The notes beneath the pieces are model-generated. The model searched no databases. It worked only from the letters and a program-made list of their open reading frames with translations, and had not been told where the DNA came from. Below, piece by piece: positions 10,621 to 20,453 of a stretch of DNA of 64,000 nt. Position numbers and translations under genes: made by a program. The stretch is from Microcaldota archaeon (GTDB lineage Archaea > Micrarchaeota > Micrarchaeia > Micrarchaeales > Micrarchaeaceae), in contig JAJZAB010000003.1 of the NCBI GenBank assembly GCA_021799635.1, positions 1 to 64,000 on the forward strand, read 5' to 3'. Within the stretch, counting starts at the first letter, position 1. Every line of letters begins with the position of its first letter.

Positions 10621-11790
10621 ATGATAACTATCAGCAACGGCATTGTGATAACCCAGGACGCAAGGAGGAGGGTAATCCAGGGAAACGTCATAGTTGAGGG
10701 CGACGCCATAACATCGGTGGGCAAGCAATCCGACAGGTCAGACATTGTCATAGACGCGAAAGGAGGCATCGTCATGCCTGGGCTCATTAACATGCACACC
10801 CATGTCGGGATGACAACGCTGCGCGGCGCGGTGGACTGCAGCAACCTGACGAGATTCCTTGAAGAGACGGCCAAGTTCGACAGGAGGAACACGAGGGAGA
10901 AGGTAAAGGAGTCTGCGAGCATGGCAGCTGCAGAGATGATTGCAACCGGCACTACGTCCTTCCTCGACCTGTATTATTCTGAGGATGCTATAGCAGAGGA
11001 GGCGGAGAGGGCAGGCATCCGGGCGTTCCTATCATGGGTGGTTCTGGACAAGGAGTACACCACACAGGTGGGTGATCCTATAAGGAACGCAGAGGCTTTT
11101 GTCAAGAAGTACAAGAACAAAAGGACTGTGATGCCATCGTTCGGCCTCCAGGGCGTCTACGCCTGCTCAAAGGATACGATACAAGAAACGGACAGGCTGG
11201 CTGAGGAGCACGGCACAATACTGCACATGCACCTTGCAGAGACAAAGGAGGAGGTCAGGAGCCATGTTAAGAAGTACTCGATGAGGCCTGTGGAGTGGAT
11301 GCGCAGGAACCGCTTCCTGTCTAGCAGGTTAGTGGCTGCCCATGCGGTATGGGTTGACGACAAAGAGATGTCGATGCTGGCAAGATCTGGAACCACAGTT
11401 GTCAACAATGCGGTAAGCAACGCAAGGCTTGGGAGCGGCACCGCGAGGATAAAAGAGATGCTGAAAAGGGGGATAAATGTGGCGTTGGGCACTGACAGCG
11501 CCGCATCGAACGACAGCCTTGACATGTTCCAGACAATGAAGTTCTCCGCGCTGATCAACGGACTGACAGCGCAGGAGGCGCTTGACGCGGCGACCGTAAG
11601 CGCCGCCAAGGCGCTCCGGTGCAACACCGGCAGTATTGAGGAAGGGAAGAAGGCGGACATAATAGTGATCGGGAGGCGCCAGTCAATCTGCCCTCTAAGC
11701 AAAAAGAACGCGGTGAGCAACGCGGTCTTCGCGGCGCAAGGAAGCGACGTTGCAAAAAGCATAATAAATGGAGCCGTGATAAACGGTTGA
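10621..11790 (+). CDS. Amidohydrolase, adenosine/SAH/MTA deaminase-like
   Basis: MPGLINMHTHVGMTTLRG, LHMHLAETKEE, ALGTDSAASNDSLDMFQTMK. Confidence 0.88.
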   Translation: MITISNGIVITQDARRRVIQGNVIVEGDAITSVGKQSDRSDIVIDAKGGIVMPGLINMHTHVGMTTLRGAVDCSNLTRFLEETAKFDRRNTREKVKESASMAAAEMIATGTTSFLDLYYSEDAIAEEAERAGIRAFLSWVVLDKEYTTQVGDPIRNAEAFVKKYKNKRTVMPSFGLQGVYACSKDTIQETDRLAEEHGTILHMHLAETKEEVRSHVKKYSMRPVEWMRRNRFLSSRLVAAHAVWVDDKEMSMLARSGTTVVNNAVSNARLGSGTARIKEMLKRGINVALGTDSAASNDSLDMFQTMKFSALINGLTAQEALDAATVSAAKALRCNTGSIEEGKKADIIVIGRRQSICPLSKKNAVSNAVFAAQGSDVAKSIINGAVING

Positions 11791-11839
11791 AAATAGATAG
11801 CAAGGCACTTACACATATATTTATTGGTATGGTGGCGGC

Positions 11840-12010
11840 ATGAAAAAAATTTCAGGCAAGACTGTTATTGTAACAGGCGGCGCGGGTTTCATAGGCAGCA
11901 ACCTCGTCGAGCTGCTTTCCACGGCCGAAAGGGTAATCGGATTCAGGGCGAAAATAGGCCTGGATGAGGGAATAAGGAAGTGCATTGGCGGCGGCGCATC
12001 AGGAAGGTAG
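11840..12010 (+). pseudogene. Internally deleted NAD-dependent epimerase relic (N-terminus fused to probable C-terminus)
   Basis: MKKISGKTVIVTGGAGFIGSNLVELLSTAERVIGFRAKIGLDEGIRKCIGGGASGR*: Rossmann motif followed directly by an epimerase-like C-terminal kIgLdEGIrkci. Confidence 0.6.
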
Positions 12011-12093
12011 GGGCGCCGGCATCCAGACAGCCCCTGCTTTTTTGCTGCCTTTGCAAACTTATAAAAGACTTTTCATCAAAGATAAAGCAATGG

Positions 12094-12360
12094 ATGAATT
12101 GGATGGGAAAGGGCATTGATGCTGCAATAGTCATTCTTCTTCTCATACCGCTTGTAGCGTTGCTTCTCATACCCACATACAATTCCGAGTATCCGATCAT
12201 AGGAGGGCTGCCGTTCTTCTACTTCTACCAGATGCTGTGGATGCCGCTGGGAGCGTTACTTTTCTATATAGCGGCAGTGCTGTGGAACAGGAGGGACAGG
12301 CGCGCAGGAATTTCAGGCAGAGGTATAGGAAGGAAAGCGCACAGGGGGTCTAGGAGATGA
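12094..12360 (+). CDS. DUF3311-like small membrane subunit
   Basis: Two hydrophobic helices, overlaps downstream SSF symporter by 4 nt; known DUF3311-SSF gene arrangement. Confidence 0.75.
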   Translation: MNWMGKGIDAAIVILLLIPLVALLLIPTYNSEYPIIGGLPFFYFYQMLWMPLGALLFYIAAVLWNRRDRRAGISGRGIGRKAHRGSRR

Positions 12361-13877
12361 TAAATTCGGTGTCCATAGGGGTCTTCGTCGCGCTCTTCCT
12401 TGTGTTTATATTCCTTGGATTCTACGGCAGCAGGTGGAGGAAGGGAGACCTCAGGAAGCTCAAGGAGTGGGGCATGGCAGGAGGCAGGCTCGGCACCTTC
12501 CTCGGCTGGTTCCTGCTCGGCGCTGACATATACACCGCGTACACTTTCATAGCTGTGCCTTCGTCGCTCTTCGCGAAGGGCTCGATATACTTCTTCGCAG
12601 CTCCGTACGTCATAATAACATACGCATTCGCGATGTGGGCCATGCCAAAGTTCTGGAGGATAGCGAACAAGCACGGCCACCTGACCGTAGCCGACTTCGT
12701 GAGATCTGTGTTCAACAGCAGGCTTCTTGCAATATCCATAGCTATAGTGGGCATAGTGGCTGAGCTGCCTTACATAGCATTGCAGATAGTGGGCATGCAG
12801 GCTGTGCTGATAGCGCTGCTGAGCGGGCTAGGCGCTGTGAACACCATAATAGAGGTGGCGCTGGTACTGTCGTTCATAATACTGGCGGCTTTCACCTGGA
12901 CAAGCGGCCTCAGGGGCGCCACGCTTGGAGCCCTTCTCAAGGACGCTCTCATACTTGTCACTGTGGCTGTAGTGGTGGTGTCGGTAGCGGCTGTGGGAGG
13001 CTTGCATTCAGCCATTATCAACGCATCAGCCACCAACATACACTACTTCACGCTGCCATCAAGCCTCTACAACGCATACTGGAGCCTGTTCATACTGAGC
13101 GCACTGGCGCTCTACCTGTATCCTCATGTGACCAACGCCACGCTGGCCCAGAGCAGCCCAGAGAGGGTTAGGAAGACAGCCTCGCTGCTGCCGCTTTACA
13201 GCATAGGGCTCGGCTTCCTAGCCATGTTCGGGTTCTTCATATACGGCATACCGGCAGCGCTGAAGTACGTGAAGCTGTTCCCAGCCTCTGTGCAGGGTAC
13301 CCAGATAGTCCCAGGGCTCATACTCACGGTGTTGCCGTCGTGGCTGTCAGGAGCCGCGCTTCTCGGCATATTCATAGGGGGATTGGTCCCGGCCGCGATA
13401 ATGGCCATAGCTGCGGCCAACCTGTTCACAAGGAACATAGCAAAGGAGATAAAGCCGAAGATGACCCCACACGGCGAGACAAGGACCGCGCAGGTCTTCG
13501 CTGTCATATTCAAGTTCCTGGCCCTCGGCTTCGTGTTCATAATACCGGCTACCTTCGCCATACAGCTGCAGCTCTTTGGCGGCATACTCATACTGCAGAT
13601 ACTCCCGGCGTTCGTGTTCAGCATGATAACTAGGAAGCTGAACAAGTGGGCGGTGTTCCTAGGCCTTGTGTTCGGCGTATTTCTGGGCATCTACATGATG
13701 CTGGCGGCAAACCACTACGCGACGTGGACCACCACGCTGATAGCCACTGGCATAGGGCCTGTGTTCATAGGGCTGATCGCTCTGCTGGCTAACGTTGTAA
13801 TAGTCATAGTGGGCACCTTCATAGCCAAGGCGCTGCTGGGCGAGAGGGCGTACGCTGCCGACCAGGTGTTGGATTAG
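12357..13877 (+). CDS. Sodium:solute symporter family (SSF) transporter
   Basis: Multi-helix 506 aa protein; GRLGTFLGWFLLGADIYTAYTFIAVPSSLFAKG, LYPHVTNATLAQSSPERVRKTASLLPLYS. Confidence 0.88.
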   Translation: MINSVSIGVFVALFLVFIFLGFYGSRWRKGDLRKLKEWGMAGGRLGTFLGWFLLGADIYTAYTFIAVPSSLFAKGSIYFFAAPYVIITYAFAMWAMPKFWRIANKHGHLTVADFVRSVFNSRLLAISIAIVGIVAELPYIALQIVGMQAVLIALLSGLGAVNTIIEVALVLSFIILAAFTWTSGLRGATLGALLKDALILVTVAVVVVSVAAVGGLHSAIINASATNIHYFTLPSSLYNAYWSLFILSALALYLYPHVTNATLAQSSPERVRKTASLLPLYSIGLGFLAMFGFFIYGIPAALKYVKLFPASVQGTQIVPGLILTVLPSWLSGAALLGIFIGGLVPAAIMAIAAANLFTRNIAKEIKPKMTPHGETRTAQVFAVIFKFLALGFVFIIPATFAIQLQLFGGILILQILPAFVFSMITRKLNKWAVFLGLVFGVFLGIYMMLAANHYATWTTTLIATGIGPVFIGLIALLANVVIVIVGTFIAKALLGERAYAADQVLD

Positions 13878-13997
13878 GCCAAGCCGCAGCCTGGAAGCGT
13901 TCAAGTGCATGCGCGTGGCGCTTTTGACCAAAAGCATCCCAGAACCACTGCAGATATCTATAAATATCACCTTTTTCAGAAGTGAAACTGTGATTGT

Positions 13998-15386
13998 TTG
14001 AGGAAAACCCAAGCCCCGGCATTTCCGGTGTCGCAGACCCTGCTGATAGAGAGAGAGGGGAGGCAGAGCGCTGTGCTGAACTTCGAGGCTCCGCTGCCTG
14101 AGAGGTCAAAGGCGTGGCGCTGGCTGCACGAGCAGCTGGAGAGGGAGAGCAGGGAAGGGGGGTTCAGCTATGAGGCAAGGCCTGCTAAAGATACGCAGGG
14201 CGCAGCTGTTGAAGGTACAATAGCCTCGATAGCGGTTAGGGATGCCCCGAAAGGCACAATAGACGATCTTATATGGATGGAAAAAGAGGCCTCGCAGGAA
14301 TGGCTGAAGAACAGGGCCATGATGCCGGAACCACCTATGGATAACCTGCTCAGGAAGGCAAAGCCGGCCACCTACAGGGATATGCTAAACATGTGCGACA
14401 AGTGCTCCAATTTTTTAAACACGGCAGGCGGAAACGTCCCGCCAGTGCTGTCTGCGGTGCTCAACAGGCTGGGGAACCACAGCACAAGGGTTGGATACGG
14501 CATCGGAGGATGCGTGTCTGTCAGCAAGCTGCCAGGCAAGGACGAGGATAGGAACCCCGAATTCGTAGAAGACTACCTTTACGGTAAGAAGCTCACGCAG
14601 ACCGAGGCGATGCGGAGGGGCACGATAGCCCACGAGGTGCTGGAGCTGAGAAGGAACCCGGCGTTAGATCCGGATGAATTCGTTGGCAGGCTTGCCGATG
14701 GCACGTCATCGTGGGTTCCATGGGTGCTTCCTGTATGCAGCCCAAAGGACGGCCTCAGGGCCATAACGCCTGACGTCGTCATCTCAAGGCTGGAGAGGGG
14801 CGAGAAGGGATACCACCTCACCCACGTGATAATAGAAGACAAGCAGTCCGGCAACCCCGAATACCTCAAGCAGGTGTACGGCGAGGGCATGATACTGAGG
14901 TACAGCAGCTGGCTGCTCCACTACAACCAGAAGAAGGATGAGTTCCACAAGACGCCAGGCGTGCCGTTCAACTCAATGCTGGCCCAGAAGCTTGGGCTCG
15001 CTGGCCCAGAGGACCTTGCAGTTGATGTCTACGTAGCAATAAACGTATACAAAGACCCTATGCACCCTGTTGACAACTACAGCTACATAGGCAAGGGTGG
15101 CGCACCGCAGGGGGTTGAGCCTCCCCTCCACTGGTCCAAGGACGGGATCACTCTTCCTGAGAACTTCGGCAGGGAGGAGTGGGTGAAGAGGGCGAAGAGA
15201 TCCAGGAATGACGCCCTGCTAATGGCTCTGACTGATGAGATCAAGAAGATGGGAATGCCTGAGATGGAGGTGTTCATGCTGGAAAGGGAGAAGAAGGATG
15301 GAAATGAGGATGGCTTCAAGAGCCCGACCCTGCTCGGGGCGCTGCGCATGGCAAAGAATAGGGAAGGTGCGGCAGGGCAGCAGTGA
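13998..15386 (+). CDS. Uncharacterised protein with PD-(D/E)XK (RecB/Cas4-like) signature
   Basis: RRGTIAHEVLEL ... PDVVISRLERGEKGYHLTHVIIEDKQSGNPEYLKQVYGEGMILRYS resembles GxxxH / D / ExK / Q-Y motif order. Confidence 0.5.
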   Translation: MRKTQAPAFPVSQTLLIEREGRQSAVLNFEAPLPERSKAWRWLHEQLERESREGGFSYEARPAKDTQGAAVEGTIASIAVRDAPKGTIDDLIWMEKEASQEWLKNRAMMPEPPMDNLLRKAKPATYRDMLNMCDKCSNFLNTAGGNVPPVLSAVLNRLGNHSTRVGYGIGGCVSVSKLPGKDEDRNPEFVEDYLYGKKLTQTEAMRRGTIAHEVLELRRNPALDPDEFVGRLADGTSSWVPWVLPVCSPKDGLRAITPDVVISRLERGEKGYHLTHVIIEDKQSGNPEYLKQVYGEGMILRYSSWLLHYNQKKDEFHKTPGVPFNSMLAQKLGLAGPEDLAVDVYVAINVYKDPMHPVDNYSYIGKGGAPQGVEPPLHWSKDGITLPENFGREEWVKRAKRSRNDALLMALTDEIKKMGMPEMEVFMLEREKKDGNEDGFKSPTLLGALRMAKNREGAAGQQ

Positions 15387-15629
15387 ACTCTGCAGCCAAA
15401 TGGACTGCGGCGTCCTACTACGTTAACTTCTCACCTCGGTCTTAAACCAGGTTCTGGAGCGGTATTTGACATACAAAAAAGAGGGCTGCCAGCCTGCGAC
15501 GTGGGCTGCTACAAGGAAAGGCAGATGACAAAGCCGCGTTCTATTTGATACCTTTATTACAGCAGCGGCTTCGTTTAATGACGGTTTTAATCAACGTTTT
15601 AAAGCTTTAATATCCATAAAATTAATTGT

Positions 15630-16679
15630 ATGCCAGAAACCTACGCAACCGCACCGGGCGTATTCAAGCTTTATGGAGAGCATGTTGTACTGCACGGCAA
15701 GCCATCAGCAGCAATGGCTGCAGAAATGAGAGCCAAGGTCGCCATATATGACGCGGATTCTGATGGGATAGAATTCGAGCTGAAAGACCTTGGCAAAAGC
15801 GAATATTTGCCTGCAGGTCACATTAAAACGCTATTCCTGGAATATAGGGAGGCGACATCAGGCGACGCTGACCGCGTCAGGGACTTTGTCGCACGCGCTA
15901 TAGGTGACGTATCTGCGGAAGCGCTCCCATATATTATAATAGCCGGCAGGCTCATGGATGAATCAAATACAACAATATCCGGCAAAAAGGTCATCGTAAG
16001 CTCAGACATACCCATGAGTAAGGGACTGGCCAGCAGCGCGGCGTGCTCTGTGGCGTTCACAATGGCCATGGCCAAATGCCTTGGCATAGGATTGGCTGAT
16101 GAAAAGTTGATAGATATTGCCAGGGACGGGGAGCGCATAGTCCACAAGAACAGGCTGGCAGGAAAAATAGACGTGAACGCGTCGTTCTACGGAGGCTGCG
16201 TAGTATACAGCGACCAGTCAGGGGTTGTAAGGGAGAACCTGCCAAAAAACATCCGCATTTTAATAGTTGACACAGGGCCGAAGAAGCCAACTTCAGAGAC
16301 CGTGAGAACGGTTTCAGAACGGCTGGAAATGGACAGGGCCGGGACAATGCGCATATTCGACATGATAGAGGAATGCACAACCAAGGGCATCTCAGCGCTC
16401 AGGACCGGCGATCTCATCGATGCAGGAAGATGTATGTACCGGAACCAGGAATTGCTCAAGGAACTGGGTGTCTCGAATCCAGGGTTGGATGCGGTCGTAG
16501 CCAAATCAAAAGAGCTGGGTGCCAGCGGCTCCAAGCTAAGCGGCGGCGGAGGGGGAGGGATAGCCATAGTGCTTTCCGACGATCCCGCGCGCCTTTCACG
16601 TGAGTTCACATCCACAGGCCTGAAGGTTTATAATGTCAGCATGGCTGAGTCAGGCGCAGCGGCATATATAAAAAGATAA
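15630..16679 (+). CDS. mvk: Mevalonate kinase (GHMP kinase)
   Basis: APGVFKLYGEHVVLHGKPSAAMA, MSKGLASSAACSVAFT, KLSGGGGGGIAI; followed by PMK and MVD. Confidence 0.92.
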   Translation: MPETYATAPGVFKLYGEHVVLHGKPSAAMAAEMRAKVAIYDADSDGIEFELKDLGKSEYLPAGHIKTLFLEYREATSGDADRVRDFVARAIGDVSAEALPYIIIAGRLMDESNTTISGKKVIVSSDIPMSKGLASSAACSVAFTMAMAKCLGIGLADEKLIDIARDGERIVHKNRLAGKIDVNASFYGGCVVYSDQSGVVRENLPKNIRILIVDTGPKKPTSETVRTVSERLEMDRAGTMRIFDMIEECTTKGISALRTGDLIDAGRCMYRNQELLKELGVSNPGLDAVVAKSKELGASGSKLSGGGGGGIAIVLSDDPARLSREFTSTGLKVYNVSMAESGAAAYIKR

Positions 16680-16696
16680 AAAGGGATGAATGAAAC

Positions 16697-17875
16697 ATGG
16701 CAGAAGCAAAAGCTCCGGGTAAAATCTTATGGCTAGGTGGATATTCGGTCCTTGAGAGGCCTAATATAGGATATGTAACTGCAATAGACGCATATGTGCA
16801 CACAAATGTCAATCTTTTGGAAGGCAGTAGCAAGGTACACATAAAAGTACCGGATTTCAATCTTGAAATAAACGGAACTTTAGACGCGAAAACTGGCAAG
16901 ATAAAAATAGAGCGCATCAAGGAGCTCAATTTATTAATCACGACGGCAGAGGTTTCGCTTTCTTATGTTATATCCAAAGGGATTAAACCAAGCGGTATTA
17001 GTATTGAAACAAGAAATGATAAAGCATTTGGATATGGCATTAGTGGTAATGGGAGCAATAAAAAGGTTTCAAAGAGTGGCATGGGCAGCAGCTCTGCTGT
17101 GACAGTAGCGCTTGTTGCCGCGATACTGGGATCTTATGGCTTGGATACGAAAGAGAATGAGGCTCTGCATAAGATTGCGCAGCTGAGCTATAGTGTTGCC
17201 ACGGGCAAAATCGGAAGCGGATTCGATATAGCTGCAGCCACATATGGAAGCATACTGTATTCAAGATATTCTCCCTCTATAATAACTGGATTCCCACAGA
17301 ATTTTACCATAGATGATGTAACAAGCATGGTTGATAAAAAGTGGGATTATACTATAAAGAGCGTGAGTTTCCCAGATATATTTAGGGTATCCATGGCAAA
17401 TTTCGTAAACGAAGCAACAATAACTACGTCTCTAGTAAGTGTGGTTAATGAATTCAAGAAGAGAAACCCACAGAAATACAAAGATATAATTACTGAAATA
17501 AATGATTCCACAGAAAAAGCTACCATAGCTTTATCTAAGATCAAGGATGAAAATAGCACCCACAACATAGCGGAATTTATAGATAACTTTGAAAGAGGCA
17601 GGCTGGCTACAAAAAAACTGGGTGAATTGAGTGGGGTAGATATAGAACCTGCAGATACGACTAGGCTGATTGAAGACAGTAAAAATGAGGGTGCATTAGT
17701 AGCCAAGCTGCCCGGAGCTGGGGGAAAGGATTCCATAGGTGCTATCTCAGCAGACGACAATGAAGCACAGCGCCTCAGGAGGTTTTGGTCCAGCAAGAGC
17801 AATCTAGAACTCCTAAACATATCAATGCAGAATGATGGGGTAATTTTATTAAAAAAGGAACACGGGCGCACCTAA
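16697..17875 (+). CDS. Phosphomevalonate kinase, Erg8-type GHMP kinase
   Basis: KAPGKILWLGGYSVLERPNIGYVTAIDAYVHT, SGMGSSSAVTVALVAAIL, KIGSGFDIAAATYGSILYSRY, KLPGAGGKDSIGAI. Confidence 0.9.
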   Translation: MAEAKAPGKILWLGGYSVLERPNIGYVTAIDAYVHTNVNLLEGSSKVHIKVPDFNLEINGTLDAKTGKIKIERIKELNLLITTAEVSLSYVISKGIKPSGISIETRNDKAFGYGISGNGSNKKVSKSGMGSSSAVTVALVAAILGSYGLDTKENEALHKIAQLSYSVATGKIGSGFDIAAATYGSILYSRYSPSIITGFPQNFTIDDVTSMVDKKWDYTIKSVSFPDIFRVSMANFVNEATITTSLVSVVNEFKKRNPQKYKDIITEINDSTEKATIALSKIKDENSTHNIAEFIDNFERGRLATKKLGELSGVDIEPADTTRLIEDSKNEGALVAKLPGAGGKDSIGAISADDNEAQRLRRFWSSKSNLELLNISMQNDGVILLKKEHGRT

Positions 17876-18105
17876 AAGAGGCACATTGCCGTATTGTTCA
17901 GAAACCTATAAATATCTAAAATGGCGCATACCGTAGCTATGGCATAAAATATATTAAAGAACATGCAGGCAGAGTTGCGTGGGCATTGGCCACCGCCTCA
18001 AAGCCTGAATCCATTTTTTAATATAACAAAGGATTTCTTGATAAACCATTAACGCTGAGAAAGTTATAAGGTAGATGAGAGATGGCAGCGCATGATTAAC
18101 GAAGT

Positions 18106-19188
18106 GTGATCTGTATGTATAAAGAACACCAAAGCAATGAAATAGTGCATACCGCAATCGCAACGCCCAACATAGCATTGGTGAAGTACTGGGGCAAGAG
18201 AGATGATAAGCTTATACTGCCTATGAACAGCTCTATAAGCATGACCCTAGGCGAGGAGTTCAATACAAGGACTAGCGTATTGTTCACAGACAGGATAAAG
18301 GAGGACATATTTTACATAAACGGGGAGAGGCAGGACCTTTCCAACAAGGATGTGATAGAGAGGTTTACTATAATAGATATAATGCGCAGGATGGCCGGAA
18401 GGGACGACAGGGTCATGGTGGCATCGGAAAATTCCTTCCCTACTGCTGCAGGCCTGGCATCAAGCGCAAGCGGCATCTCTGCATTGGTATTTGCGGTCAA
18501 CGCAGCTCTTGGACTCAACCTGAACGAGAAGGATATGTCAATCATAGCAAGGCAGGGCAGCGGAAGCGCCTGCAGGAGCCTTGCGGGCGGTTTCGTAAAA
18601 TGGGAAAAAGGTTCAAGGGTGGACGGCGCAGATTCCCACATACGCCAGATAGCAAAGGCAGATCACTGGCCAGACCTTATCGACATTGTTGTCATAGTGT
18701 CCAGCTCAAAGAAGAAGGTGTCGTCCAGATCTGGGATGAAGCAGACCGTAGAGACAAGCACGCTGTACAAAGCCAGGCCGCAGTACGCTGAGCACATGTG
18801 CGCAGAGGTTGAGAAGGCGATCACTGACAGGGACTTTGAAAGCCTGGGTTTGCTTACAATAAGGGACAGCAACAACATGCACGCCGTAATGCTTGACACC
18901 TACCCTCCTATACTTTACCTGAACGACGTATCCAAGGAGATAATGTTAGCAATAGATGATTTGAACAGTAGTGAGGGCAAGATCATTGCAGCTTATACTT
19001 TTGACGCAGGTCCGAACGCAAATATACTGACGCTTGAAAAACACAGGGGCAAGGTAGAGAAAGCAATCTCAGGAATTGAAGGTATAAAAAAGCTGCACGT
19101 CACTAAGGCAGGGAGCGGGCCAAGGCTAGCAGGTGAGGGCGAGTCGCTTATAGACGCCTCCATCCTCAAGATAAAAAGGACTGAATGA
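18106..19188 (+). CDS. mvaD: Diphosphomevalonate decarboxylase
   Basis: ATPNIALVKYWGKRDDKLILPMNSSISMTL, NSFPTAAGLASSASG, GSACRSLAGGFVKW, YTFDAGPNANIL. Confidence 0.93.
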   Translation: MICMYKEHQSNEIVHTAIATPNIALVKYWGKRDDKLILPMNSSISMTLGEEFNTRTSVLFTDRIKEDIFYINGERQDLSNKDVIERFTIIDIMRRMAGRDDRVMVASENSFPTAAGLASSASGISALVFAVNAALGLNLNEKDMSIIARQGSGSACRSLAGGFVKWEKGSRVDGADSHIRQIAKADHWPDLIDIVVIVSSSKKKVSSRSGMKQTVETSTLYKARPQYAEHMCAEVEKAITDRDFESLGLLTIRDSNNMHAVMLDTYPPILYLNDVSKEIMLAIDDLNSSEGKIIAAYTFDAGPNANILTLEKHRGKVEKAISGIEGIKKLHVTKAGSGPRLAGEGESLIDASILKIKRTE

Positions 19189-19297
19189 GACACGGTGGAA
19201 ACAAAGCTCCGGGATCTTGGTTAGCACAATGGGCTGCACTTAAATCGTCGAAATGTCAGTGATAAATTTAAATCCCAGAGGTTGGATGTATATCTAG

Positions 19298-19420
19298 GGT
19301 TTAACGGTGCCTACAGTGTTCACAGGCGGAACGCTAGTAATGGCAGCTGGAATATACACGTTCTTAAGAGGGGAGCTTGCCTACAACTCACTCAGCGCGC
19401 CTACAGGTTGCAGCCTCTAG
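19298..19420 (+). pseudogene. Possible C-terminal relic of an EamA/DMT-type transporter
   Basis: Open frame without start GLTVPTVFTGGTLVMAAGIYTFLRGELAYNSLSAPTGCSL*, resembling the last helix of EamA proteins. Confidence 0.35.
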
Positions 19421-19513
19421 ACATTCAACATGAGGTCGGGCCCAGCCCGTCATGCTGGGGATGGATCAACAAAGGTATTTATATCTGAATAAAGTGAGTA
19501 GTGGCGTGGGAAG

Positions 19514-19975
19514 ATGACAATGCCAGTCAAAAAAGGAATAAAGGATGCTAGGTTTAGGCTAGACAAGCTCCTATTGCGTAATGACCTAGGGGGCGCAAGG
19601 CTGGTCAACAGGGCAACGGACGCAGACATAGAATCTACAAGGGCAAAATATCAACATGCTGTGCCTGCACTGCTTAGGCCGGACGCAAAGCTGACCACGC
19701 TTAGTGCTGACGAGACATCAGTGCTAAACTACATAGACGAAGCGCGGATGGATTTCGGCCAAAGGGTCCTAGCAGTGGCGGTGCGGCTGGAACTTGGTAT
19801 GACAAGGGAACGCGTAGAAAAAGCGCTAGAATCTCTTGTCAAGGCCAAGCTTGTATCTGGTATGGCGTATACTGTAGACGAGGGCCTGCCTGATGCTACC
19901 TGCTACGAGATAACAGAGCTTGGCATGCAGCATGTTGAGGTTGCCGTGACAAAAAAGCAGAGATGCAGGAGCTAA
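19514..19975 (+). CDS. Hypothetical protein, probable winged-helix domain
   Basis: SADETSVLNYIDEA...LGMTRERVEKALESLVKAKLVSGMAYTV. Confidence 0.5.
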   Translation: MTMPVKKGIKDARFRLDKLLLRNDLGGARLVNRATDADIESTRAKYQHAVPALLRPDAKLTTLSADETSVLNYIDEARMDFGQRVLAVAVRLELGMTRERVEKALESLVKAKLVSGMAYTVDEGLPDATCYEITELGMQHVEVAVTKKQRCRS

Positions 19976-20208
19976 GGCCAAATGATACTGTAACCGATGA
20001 GGATGCGATTGTTTTTCTCAGGGGCGCCAGCGGAGCAGCGAGGCGCATTGCGGATATGCTTTCTGAAGGGAACTCAATCACCGGCCCGGGCACCGCCGGC
20101 AGGTGGGAACCGCAGTAGTCCCGACTTCCTTCAACCCTCTTGGCAAAACCAGGATCCTCTTTCTTTTGCTCTTGAGTGCTTTAAGCGAAAGGCTTAATAA
20201 TCTGTATG

Positions 20209-20225
20209 CTGTATATAGTATACAG
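20209..20225. promoter_or_regulatory. Palindrome CTGTATA-TAG-TATACAG upstream of vapB (candidate VapBC operator)
   Basis: Perfect 7-bp arms, 3-nt spacer, 18 nt upstream of the vapB ATG. Confidence 0.6.
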
Positions 20226-20243
20226 ATATATGTGAAAACAATA

Positions 20244-20453
20244 ATGATAAAAGATGAGGTGTATCAGAGGCTTTCGAAGATCAAGGGCAAGAAGAGCTTT
20301 AGCGAGCTTTTGGATGAATTGGTTTACGATAGGAAGGAAGCGAAACTGGCCGCCTTTGAGAAGATAAGGGGCATATTGTCTGATAAGGAGGCTGACGAGG
20401 TGCAGGCCAGAATAAAGAAAATGAGAGAAAGCTTCAGATTGGGACCAGTATGA
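20244..20453 (+). CDS. vapB: VapB-type (DUF217-like) antitoxin
   Basis: MIKDEVYQRLSKIKGKKSFSELLDELVYDRKEAKL...; overlaps PIN toxin by 4 nt. Confidence 0.88.
   Translation: MIKDEVYQRLSKIKGKKSFSELLDELVYDRKEAKLAAFEKIRGILSDKEADEVQARIKKMRESFRLGPV

Noticed and set aside
11157-11816. Long antisense ORFs over GC-rich genes (e.g. 11157-11816 -, 13196-13690 -, 50622-51188 +, 57831-58466 +, 60920-61480 +)
   Set aside because: They lie opposite well-supported enzymes; low-complexity antisense translations typical of GC-rich coding DNA.
19963-20118. 51-aa frame MQELRPNDTVTDEDAIVFLRGASGAARRIADMLSEGNSITGPGTAGRWEPQ
   Set aside because: Possible small gene overlapping 19514-19975, but no motif or ribosome-site evidence.
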